From JACPJP01 sp964650285 (lineage in GTDB: Archaea; Nanobdellota; Nanobdellia; Woesearchaeales; GW2011-AR4): 6,655 nucleotides of DNA. Positions 1 to 5,065 of this stretch are shown in pieces. Every line of letters begins with the position of its first letter. Within the stretch, counting starts at the first letter, position 1. A model generated the notes under the pieces. It worked only from the letters and a program-made list of their open reading frames with translations. It had not been told where the DNA came from and searched no databases. The stretch is taken from assembly GCA_964650285.1 (NCBI GenBank), contig CAZYSP010000025.1:1-6655 (forward strand), written 5' to 3'. The position numbers were made by a program, and so were the translations under genes.

Positions 1-334
1 CCCATGCACACCATATAGTAGGGTTATTTTGTTCACTAACCCTTTTTTTTATTTCATTTAAATTTTCTTGATGGTATTCGGGATTAATTTCTTCATCAAG
101 ATTTTCTGGCTTGTCTTTCCTTTGGGGATATAGGTTCAATATTAGCCACCCATCAAATCCTTTTATACTAAATTTTATTACTTTGTTTGTAGTATGATCT
201 GATTCTTTATCATCTGCAGTGTTAGGATTAACCCCAATTGTAATTAACATATTACTGCCAGTTTTACCTAAACTATATCTAGCATGGTTATATGGGGAAT
301 TTTTGTAAATATCTGGGAGATGTTTGTAAATCAT
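1..334 (-). CDS. DUF1643 family protein (C-terminus off left edge)
   Basis: Partial gene: 111 codons are readable from ATG at 334 to the left edge, with no stop. I recognise DUF1643 from its ordered motifs: an N-terminal RYSLGK strand (residues 19-24), the signature NPNTAD (36-41) followed by a charged DH-TT stretch (46-49), then a GFDGW-LILNLYPQR block (59-72), and IWCAW (107-111) at the edge, where the family usually has a WG motif. The biochemical role of DUF1643 is not established; members often sit in accessory and phage-related DNA. The start follows the stop of the small membrane protein by one base (TAA-A-ATG), with an AAGGAT Shine-Dalgarno-like stretch at 339-344, so translation is probably coupled. 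It is the fourth gene of the vsr-endonuclease cluster. Family assignment is firm; function is unknown. Confidence 0.85.
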   Translation of the reverse strand, partial: MIYKHLPDIYKNSPYNHARYSLGKTGSNMLITIGVNPNTADDKESDHTTNKVIKFSIKGFDGWLILNLYPQRKDKPENLDEEINPEYHQENLNEIKKRVSEQNNPTIWCAW

Positions 335-335
335 T

Positions 336-518
336 TTAATCCTTCAACCTCTTCATCAACCAATACTTTCTAAATAATGCGCCTAATAAGAAAGCAACAG
401 CAACAACATACAATTGAGCATTATTAAGATATAATCCTATTGAAACAAATATCAAAGCTATGACATAATAAACTATTATCGTTTTCTTGTTTCTTGCTTT
501 GGTTGTTGTTTTCCACAT
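336..518 (-). CDS. small two-helix membrane protein, unknown function
   Basis: Sixty-residue protein that I do not recognise. It has a lysine/arginine-rich N-terminus (residues 6-12), a hydrophobic helix at about 13-30, a short LNNAQ turn, a second helix at about 35-50, and a basic tail (RKYWLMKRLK). This predicts a helical hairpin with both ends in the cytoplasm by the positive-inside rule. It starts 4 nt after the endonuclease stop codon and its own stop is 1 nt before the DUF1643 start, so it is embedded in the cluster and probably co-translated. No catalytic motif is visible. Small membrane proteins inside defence operons can be effectors or anchors, but nothing in this sequence shows that role here. 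Confidence 0.7.
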   Translation of the reverse strand: MWKTTTKARNKKTIIVYYVIALIFVSIGLYLNNAQLYVVAVAFLLGALFRKYWLMKRLKD

Positions 519-522
519 TTTT

Positions 523-1371
523 TTAATACTCTTTCAATTTGCCATTTTTGCGATTTTCTTTTACATAAATATCTATATCCCCCTTGTATTTAAATTCGCC
601 AAATTCTTTTGGTTTGGGATTTAGGTCACACATAATTATAGGAATATTTGTTTTTTCAAAATCAATTTTTTTGTATGTATCTTTATTTTCTGTATTAAGA
701 ACTCTTTTTGTTGTTAATTTTCCTGCTTCAATGATTATATCAGTTTCATACATATACGAACCTTCATTAAAATTGGTTCCTTTATTTTTAAGCTCTTCTC
801 CTGTTACAATATTATATATTTTTATATACAGCTCGTCTATGCTACAGAATTTCTTTAGCAGTCCTGAATCAATTTTTGATTTTAAGTAGACTCCTAAAGG
901 GTCTAAATCACCATTTTTGTTTTTAGTGAGTAAAGAAGCACAGATTATCATCACTTTTTTTGGGTCGTTTTTTGCTAATTTTCCTTTCAGCATAGTATTA
1001 AACTGCTCCACAGTCAAACCAACCCATCTATCTTCAGGGGATGTGTTCTTTATTTCTATGAATAAATTAGGGTCTCTTTCTTTTCCATTTTCAATTATTT
1101 TTATTATATCTGGATCTGAAATGTTTTCTTTTGTAAGTTTATGTATATTAAAATCTAAAACACATTCTTTTTTTGTATTGTTTTCTATTATTTTTGCAAC
1201 TCCTATTTCAATCAATTTTCCGATAACAAAATTATCAATAATACCACCAAGCCCGCGATACTGCCCAGTTGTTCTATTTGTGGCTGATTTGGTCTTGTCT
1301 AAGCGATATTCTACCGCAAACTTAAAACATTTTTCTAAATCTTTTTTTTGTATTTTGTATTCCATCTTCAT
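523..1371 (-). CDS. PD-(D/E)XK endonuclease, probably type II-like restriction enzyme
   Basis: A 282-residue protein with a recognisable nuclease core. An N-terminal helix contains G-K-L-I-E-I-G (51-57), whose glutamate (E55) resembles the conserved helix-1 acid of restriction nucleases. It is followed by a DPDI segment (86-89) and a hydrophobic strand FIEIK (104-108). D88, E106 and K108 fit the PD-x(n)-ExK active site that binds metal and cuts the phosphodiester bond. The C-terminal half has alternating strands and charged loops and could be the recognition part. The start ATG overlaps the upstream vsr-like stop as ATGA (1368-1371); a second ATG lies two codons later. The vsr neighbour supports a restriction role, but no methyltransferase is visible in the window. 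Specific subfamily and target are not recognisable. It could also be another PD-(D/E)XK defence nuclease. Confidence 0.75.
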   Translation of the reverse strand: MKMEYKIQKKDLEKCFKFAVEYRLDKTKSATNRTTGQYRGLGGIIDNFVIGKLIEIGVAKIIENNTKKECVLDFNIHKLTKENISDPDIIKIIENGKERDPNLFIEIKNTSPEDRWVGLTVEQFNTMLKGKLAKNDPKKVMIICASLLTKNKNGDLDPLGVYLKSKIDSGLLKKFCSIDELYIKIYNIVTGEELKNKGTNFNEGSYMYETDIIIEAGKLTTKRVLNTENKDTYKKIDFEKTNIPIIMCDLNPKPKEFGEFKYKGDIDIYVKENRKNGKLKEY

Positions 1372-1613
1372 CTTTCCGCTAAAAACTTTTTCAATGTTTT
1401 GTCAAAATTCTTTTTTATTTCGTGCTCCCATATGCAAATCACTTTATAGCCTTTAGCTTTAAGAGTTTTCCTATTTTTTTTGTCTCTTCCTGCGTTTTTT
1501 TCTATTTTAGGCAGCCAATATCCTTTATTGCTTTTAGGCTCTTTATAGCATTTAGGGCATTTATGCCAAAAGCATCCTTGAATAAATATTGTAGTTTTGC
1601 TGTTAGTTAACAT
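1368..1613 (-). CDS. vsr: C-terminal part of a Vsr-like very-short-patch repair endonuclease (truncated)
   Basis: Vsr enzymes nick DNA 5' of the T in T:G mismatches left by deamination of 5-methylcytosine. This 81-codon frame carries the diagnostic block QGCFWHKCPKC (12-22), with the catalytic-type histidine H17 and zinc-type cysteines C14, C19 and C22. It then has YWLPKIEKNAGRD (32-44), the GYKVICIWEHE strand (55-65) and a basic C-terminal helix. H64 stands where E. coli Vsr has the zinc cysteine of its WEC motif, and Q12 replaces its H64. The family's catalytic aspartate (PD motif) is encoded just upstream, at 1617-1622 in the same frame, but outside this ATG and directly after an in-frame TAG at 1629-1631. 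The ORF therefore lacks that aspartate and the whole N-terminal domain. Its TGA overlaps the endonuclease ATG. Family certain; activity doubtful. Confidence 0.8.
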   Translation of the reverse strand: MLTNSKTTIFIQGCFWHKCPKCYKEPKSNKGYWLPKIEKNAGRDKKNRKTLKAKGYKVICIWEHEIKKNFDKTLKKFLAER

Positions 1614-1686
1614 AACATCAGGCTTTGACTATAAAGCCCCAAATAAATGATATAAGTGATATTCTCTGTTTTTCTGTTAGTTTCAT
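1614..1686 (-). pseudogene. vsr: 5' remnant of the vsr-like gene, frameshifted from the rest
   Basis: An ATG at 1686, preceded by a GGAG Shine-Dalgarno at 1692-1695 with 5-nt spacing, opens a frame of only 22 codons ending in TGA at 1618-1620. Its first residues, MKLTEKQR, resemble the LTxxQR start usual in Vsr proteins. The PD motif and GCFWH block follow in the neighbouring frame: the same bases read VKA-stop in one frame and SKPDV in the other. Dropping one base at the AAAG run would join them as GFIVKPDVML. Even so, only about 21 residues would precede PD, where the family usually has about 45-50, so an internal deletion is likely as well. Reinitiation at the ATG at 1613, four bases after the TGA, could still produce the C-terminal fragment. 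The Vsr-like N-terminus is a judgement from one short motif. Confidence 0.5.
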
Positions 1687-1783
1687 TTTATCTCCACTTT
1701 ATAGCCAAAGACTTGGATTTCTAGTTCAGTTCTGTAGCCTTTATATAGTTTATAGTCAAGATGGGGGTTTATAGTCAAAGCCT
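1620..1783. repeat. 22-bp inverted repeat pair flanking about 120 bp
   Basis: Bases 1620-1641, reverse-complemented, match 1762-1783 at 21 of 22 positions; the one mismatch is C versus G at the sixth base. The match stops abruptly on both sides. The 120 bp between the arms contains the vsr start and its Shine-Dalgarno site. No target-site duplication longer than a single base is visible outside the arms. The arms also contain copies of a 14-bp motif of consensus STTTATAGYCAARR, which occurs again between them at 1697-1710 and 1748-1761. Confidence 0.8.
1740..1747 (-). promoter_or_regulatory. candidate TATA box for the vsr-endonuclease cluster
   Basis: On the minus strand this reads TATATAAA. 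A start site about 25 nt downstream would fall near 1717, leaving a leader of roughly 30 nt that contains the GGAG site before the ATG at 1686. The surrounding 11-mer (1738-1748) is identical to the one at 1795-1805 and the core is nearly symmetrical, so its direction is not certain. It could instead be a second, upstream promoter for the thermosome. Confidence 0.45.
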
Positions 1784-1796
1784 CAAAACCACAACC

Positions 1797-1804
1797 TTTA
1801 TATA
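1797..1804 (+). promoter_or_regulatory. TATA box of the thermosome promoter
   Basis: TTTATATA is the best archaeal TATA match upstream of the chaperonin gene. A start site about 25 nt downstream falls near 1826-1828, giving a 5' leader of about 50 nt that includes the Shine-Dalgarno site. A 17-bp palindrome (1828-1844) begins where transcription is predicted to start. Confidence 0.55.
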
Positions 1805-1827
1805 GAACTGCTTACTTACTTTTCTTG

Positions 1828-1844
1828 GAAATTAAGGTAATTTC
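1828..1844. promoter_or_regulatory. palindrome near the predicted thermosome transcription start
   Basis: GAAATTA-AGG-TAATTTC is a perfect 7-bp inverted repeat with a 3-bp spacer. At the start site it could be an operator for a heat-shock-type repressor, or a short hairpin in the leader mRNA. The function is inferred only from its position and symmetry. Confidence 0.35.
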
Positions 1845-1863
1845 TATTAAAAAACTATAATAC

Positions 1864-1869
1864 GGAGGA
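1864..1869 (+). promoter_or_regulatory. strong Shine-Dalgarno site of the thermosome gene
   Basis: GGAGGA lies 9 nt before the ATG at 1879. It fixes that start and indicates a leadered transcript. Confidence 0.8.
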
Positions 1870-1878
1870 AACTAAAAA

Positions 1879-3513
1879 ATGCAACAAAATCAAAACGTAC
1901 AACCAATATTTATTCTGCCTGAAGGCTCTCAGAGAAGTGTAGGAAGAGAAGCTCAGAGAAACAATATAGCAGCAGCAAAAGCAGTTGCAGAAACTGTTAG
2001 AACTACTTTAGGTCCAAAAGGTATGGACAAGATGATTGTAGATTCTTTAGGAGATGTAACAGTAACTAATGATGGTGTTACAATTCTGGAAGAAATGAAT
2101 ATAGAGCATCCTTCTGCAAAAATGATTGTAGAAGTAGCTAAAACCCAGGAAGATGAGATAGGAGACGGTACAACTACAGCAGTTGTTTTAGCAGGTGAAT
2201 TATTAAAAAACGCAGAAGAACTTTTAGATAAAGATGTTCATCCAGCTGTTATAGCAAGAGGTTATAGATTAGCAGAAACAAAAGCCCAAGAAATTCTAGA
2301 CCAAATAGGAGAAAAATCAGTTACTGAAGATACATTAAAGAAAATAGCCCAGACAGCAATGACAGGAAAAGGAGCTGAATATTCAAAAGACATACTATCA
2401 ATTCTAGCAGTACAAGCAGTAAATATGGTAAAAGAAAACAACCATATAGACAAAGACAATATAAAAATAGAAAAAAGAGTTGGTGGAAGTGTAGATGATT
2501 CTAATCTAATAAAAGGAATTGTAATAGACAAGGAAAGATTAAGCTCAACAATGCCAAGAGAAATAAAAAACGCAAAAATAGCATTAATAGACAGGGAAAT
2601 AGAAATCAAGAAAACAGAAATTGATGCAAATATACAGATAAAAACACCAGACCAGATGCAGGGCTTCTTAGACCAGGAAGAAAAAATGCTACAGGATATG
2701 GTAAACAGAATAACAAATACAGGAGCAAATGTTGTTTTATGCCAAAAAGGTGTTGATGATGTTGCAATTCATTTCTTAGCTAAAAAAGGAGTTTATGCAG
2801 TAAGAAGAGTAAGTGAAAGTGATATGAAGAAGATAGCAAAAGCAACAGGAGCAAAAATAGTCAACAATTTAAAAGATTTAAGCGAAAATGATTTAGGAGC
2901 ATCTGGAATTGTAGAAGAAAAAAAAGTAGGAGATGAGGAATTTACCTATATTATGGACTGCAAGAATCCAAAAGCAGTTACTTTACTAATAAGAGGTGGT
3001 ACAGAGCATGTCACAAATGAAATTGAACGAGCAGTAACTGATGCAGTAGGAGATGTAGCAGCTGCATTAAAAACAGGTTTAGTAACAGCAGGAGCAGGAG
3101 CTCCGGAAATTGAGCTTTCAATAGCATTAAGAAGGTATGCAAATTCATTATCAGGCCGCGAGCAACTTGCAGTTGAATCTTTTGCAAATGCAATGGAAAT
3201 AATCCCAAAAACATTAATTGAAAACGCTGGCTTAGATCCAATAGACACAATGACAGACCTAAAAGCAGCTCATAGCAAGAAACAAAAATGGGCTGGAATT
3301 GATGTCTTTACTGGAAAAGTAATGGATGCTTGGAAAAAAGGTGTAATAGAGCCTTTAAAAATCAAAACACAAGCTGTAAGCTCAGCAGCAGAAGTTGCAG
3401 TAATGGTTTTAAGGATTGATGATGTAATACAATCTACTGGAAAAGGACAAGCACCTCCAGCAGGAATGCCCCCAGGAGGAATGCCACCTGGAATGCCTGG
3501 TATGGGGATGTAA
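1879..3513 (+). CDS. ths: thermosome subunit (group II chaperonin)
   Basis: A full-length 544-residue cytosolic chaperonin subunit, the usual family size. It assembles into double eight- or nine-membered rings that fold proteins using ATP, closed by a built-in lid. Nucleotide-binding motifs are intact: GPKGMDK (45-51), NDGVTIL (64-70) and GDGTTT (95-100), with the hydrolytic aspartate D388 in ERAVTDAV and the GAGAPEIE loop (405-412). The apical and lid region spans about 210-370, including the helical protrusion around 245-275. The C-terminus is the typical Gly-Met-Pro tail (GGMPPGMPGMGM), which projects into the ring cavity. The start is fixed by a strong Shine-Dalgarno site. The gene is transcribed alone, away from the vsr cluster, and ends 5 nt from a convergent gene. 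Archaeal thermosomes are commonly heat-induced. Whether this organism makes one or several subunits cannot be told here. Confidence 0.98.
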   Translation: MQQNQNVQPIFILPEGSQRSVGREAQRNNIAAAKAVAETVRTTLGPKGMDKMIVDSLGDVTVTNDGVTILEEMNIEHPSAKMIVEVAKTQEDEIGDGTTTAVVLAGELLKNAEELLDKDVHPAVIARGYRLAETKAQEILDQIGEKSVTEDTLKKIAQTAMTGKGAEYSKDILSILAVQAVNMVKENNHIDKDNIKIEKRVGGSVDDSNLIKGIVIDKERLSSTMPREIKNAKIALIDREIEIKKTEIDANIQIKTPDQMQGFLDQEEKMLQDMVNRITNTGANVVLCQKGVDDVAIHFLAKKGVYAVRRVSESDMKKIAKATGAKIVNNLKDLSENDLGASGIVEEKKVGDEEFTYIMDCKNPKAVTLLIRGGTEHVTNEIERAVTDAVGDVAAALKTGLVTAGAGAPEIELSIALRRYANSLSGREQLAVESFANAMEIIPKTLIENAGLDPIDTMTDLKAAHSKKQKWAGIDVFTGKVMDAWKKGVIEPLKIKTQAVSSAAEVAVMVLRIDDVIQSTGKGQAPPAGMPPGGMPPGMPGMGM

Positions 3514-3518
3514 AACTA

Positions 3519-3794
3519 TTACAGTCCGAAACTATCAGAAAACTCTTTTATTCTTTCGAATTCCAATAAAAATTTATGGCCCCGGTCTTTCATGAAAAAC
3601 ATCTTCTTGCCTTTTACCTCTTTTTCCTCAATCATCCCTTTTTCCAGAAGCGTATTTACATATTCCTTTAATTTTGCATGAGATAAATTGGATTTATACA
3701 AAAGATGTGTAGGCTTGATTTTGCCTTCTTTATTCCGGATGGATCTAAGAATATCTGCAATTATCTCTAATTTCCCCCGTCTTTTTACAATCAT
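3519..3794 (-). CDS. ArnR1-like winged helix-turn-helix transcriptional regulator
   Basis: A 91-residue DNA-binding protein of the archaeal HTH_45/COG3432 type. It starts with the family-typical KRRGKLEIIADIL helix (4-16). The helix-turn-helix is at about 27-52 (THLLYKSNLSHAKLKEYVN..LLEKGMI), and a beta-wing at about 55-70 rich in lysine and glutamate is followed by a C-terminal helix (71-87) that probably dimerises. There is no ligand or membrane domain. The gene follows the seven-helix membrane protein with one base between stop and start; an AAGGT Shine-Dalgarno overlaps the end of that gene, so the two are probably made together. It converges on the thermosome gene. Its targets are unknown. 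Autoregulation of the pair is a reasonable guess, and it could respond to a signal sensed by its membrane partner. Confidence 0.85.
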   Translation of the reverse strand: MIVKRRGKLEIIADILRSIRNKEGKIKPTHLLYKSNLSHAKLKEYVNTLLEKGMIEEKEVKGKKMFFMKDRGHKFLLEFERIKEFSDSFGL

Positions 3795-3795
3795 T

Positions 3796-4518
3796 TTACC
3801 TTGGTTTTTTCTTAAAAATCAGTATAAAAGGTATCAGCAAATATACAAAGCCAAGTAATTGAATTAATTCAGCTAACACATAAATAATTCTTGAATATAT
3901 TACAAAAACAAAGAAAGCTTGAGAAACCAGAAGTATGCCAAAGGCAATTACTACAAATCTTGCGTTTTCACTTTTAATTTCTTTATAGTTTTGGTAATAT
4001 GAATAGGTTATAAGCAAAAGTAAAACAAATGATGTAAGATAAAATAACTGGTAATGTATAACACCAATCCACGTTGCAAGAAATACAAAATAAAGCAAAA
4101 GCGCAATAACTCTCTGATTTTTCCATCTAAGCCTTGAAATTATCAGGAATAAAATCATAAACCCAAGCAGCATAAAGAAAATATATACAATAAACGCCAG
4201 TGCATTAATATTGTAAGGAGTTAAGCTGGTAAATGTCTGGTGAATTGAGCTTCCAAGCGCAGACCTTGTAATTGTTGGCTTATAAATTGCCAAAGTTCCA
4301 ATAATTTTTGCAATAAATGCCAAGGTTAGAGACAAAAAAGCAGTGCTGAAGTACTGATATTTGTTTTCCTTTGTTAATTTAAAGCATTTATAACTATAAT
4401 ATACAAGCAATACACTGACTATTATAGCTATTAGCTCAATAATAGAATCAAAGCCATAGAACCATTTTGGGCTGAATACATAAGAAGGAAGCCCATATGG
4501 CACACTCTCAAATAACAT
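3796..4518 (-). CDS. seven-helix integral membrane protein, unknown function
   Basis: A 240-residue protein almost entirely composed of hydrophobic helices. I place seven at about 26-46, 57-79, 104-129, 136-156, 158-175, 187-208 and 212-235, with a short N-terminal extracellular-type segment and a basic cytoplasmic tail (KKKPR). The loop between helices 2 and 3 (80-103, rich in Ser/Thr) is the longest. No retinal lysine, histidine-kinase, transporter or enzyme motif is evident, and I do not recognise a named family. Direct linkage to a winged-helix regulator gene suggests a sensing or membrane-stress role, which is inference only. A TATA box at 4544-4551 implies a transcript starting within a few bases of this ATG. 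That supports the chosen start, and there is no Shine-Dalgarno site. Confidence 0.8.
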   Translation of the reverse strand: MLFESVPYGLPSYVFSPKWFYGFDSIIELIAIIVSVLLVYYSYKCFKLTKENKYQYFSTAFLSLTLAFIAKIIGTLAIYKPTITRSALGSSIHQTFTSLTPYNINALAFIVYIFFMLLGFMILFLIISRLRWKNQRVIALLLYFVFLATWIGVIHYQLFYLTSFVLLLLITYSYYQNYKEIKSENARFVVIAFGILLVSQAFFVFVIYSRIIYVLAELIQLLGFVYLLIPFILIFKKKPR

Positions 4519-4543
4519 TGCAGCTTAAAAAAGCGTTTTTCCC

Positions 4544-4551
4544 TTTATAAA
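4544..4551 (-). promoter_or_regulatory. TATA box for the membrane protein / winged-helix operon
   Basis: TTTATAAA is centred about 29 nt upstream of the ATG at 4518 on the minus strand. This predicts a leader of only a few bases, i.e. a leaderless or nearly leaderless transcript, consistent with the absence of a Shine-Dalgarno site. Confidence 0.55.
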
Positions 4552-4717
4552 CTTTATGAATCTTTGTTCTGTATTAACTGTTCATAATGATTAATAAATA
4601 CCTATACTATTCAACATTATAACCAACTAACACCTCCAAAGTTTTTTTGGTTAATAAATCAAGGGCAAGCTTTTGACACCCTCTTTTTGCTTGCTCTTGA
4701 TAATCTTTATTTAAAAG

Positions 4718-4747
4718 ACAAGCCAAAAACCACCCACTTTGGCTTGT
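4718..4747 (-). terminator. hairpin with T-rich tail, likely terminator of the protease operon
   Basis: A perfect 10-bp stem (ACAAGCCAAA / TTTGGCTTGT) with a 10-nt loop is followed on the minus strand by CTTTTAAAT. It lies 26 bases past the last stop of the minus-strand operon (4774). On the plus strand it is also followed by a T-rich stretch, so it could work in both directions. Archaea rely mainly on oligo-T termination, hence the moderate confidence. Confidence 0.5.
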
Positions 4748-4773
4748 TATTTATTTTTATATGTCGATTTTCT

Positions 4774-5022
4774 TTATGCTGCTGGGGTTTTGTTTACTTT
4801 TTCCATTCCTTTTTCCACCACTAAATCACTTATCCCCCATTGTATATTCCCAAAATCTTTCTCCTCTTTTTTCCTATATTTGCCTTTTGGCTTTATATCA
4901 CTCTTAAAAATTTTTGAGAAAAAAGAATCTTCCACTTCAGCAGGTTTATAACTTGCCTCAATTTTCTTTTAAACCTTTTTTTGCACTGCTTTTTTACTTT
5001 TCCTCTTTTTTGCCATTTTCAT
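4774..5022 (-). pseudogene. small lysine-rich reading frame interrupted by TAA
   Basis: On the minus strand, ATG at 5022 begins MKMAKKRKSKKAVQKKV, then a TAA at 4969-4971. The same frame then continues for 64 codons to TAA at 4774. The continuation includes SYKPAEVEDSFFSKIF and FGNIQWGISDLVVEKGMEKV, which look protein-like and have no good start of their own (only one ATG, near the end). Joined, it would be an 82-residue, very basic protein with no recognised family. It lies 43 nt downstream of the serine protease in the same direction and just before the terminator-like hairpin. A nonsense mutation, a sequencing error or a chance open frame in purine-rich DNA are all possible. The homopolymer runs around the stop would more easily give frameshifts, yet the frame is preserved. 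Confidence 0.45.
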
Positions 5023-5065
5023 TTAAAATAATTATTATCAACTAACAACAATTTAAATTTGTCTA

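Larger units (their letters stand above)
4519..4773. other. gene-free, hairpin-rich intergenic region
   Basis: I see no credible coding frame in these 255 bases. They hold the TATA box at 4544-4551 and three inverted repeats in a row: 4621-4652 (AACCAA/TTGGTT, with an alternative CCAAA/TTTGG stem inside), 4658-4670 with 4689-4701 (13 bp), and 4718-4747 (10 bp). The last is terminator-like for the operon on the minus strand. The middle hairpin pairs fully, with one G-U pair, only in plus-strand RNA; in minus-strand RNA that pair becomes a C-A mismatch. No tRNA or other known RNA is recognisable. Confidence 0.6.

Noticed and set aside
584..1610. Open plus-strand frames across the endonuclease and vsr genes (about 62-179 codons)
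   Set aside because: They are phenylalanine/serine/isoleucine-rich mirror translations of lysine- and asparagine-rich minus-strand genes, with no start signals or motifs, and they lie opposite genes with recognisable domains.
2262..3250. Minus-strand frames inside the thermosome gene (79-115 codons)
   Set aside because: They overlap a well-conserved full-length chaperonin gene and encode low-complexity leucine- or serine-rich strings without ribosome sites.
4569..4635. Very short minus-strand frame (8 codons) after a GGAGGTG stretch at 4629-4635
   Set aside because: The ribosome-site-like string is attractive but the frame is only eight codons, has no conserved feature, and runs into the promoter region of the next gene.
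4739..4951. Plus-strand 70-codon frame
   Set aside because: It lies opposite the interrupted lysine-rich frame, begins inside the terminator-like hairpin and has no Shine-Dalgarno or promoter; it looks like a mirror translation.
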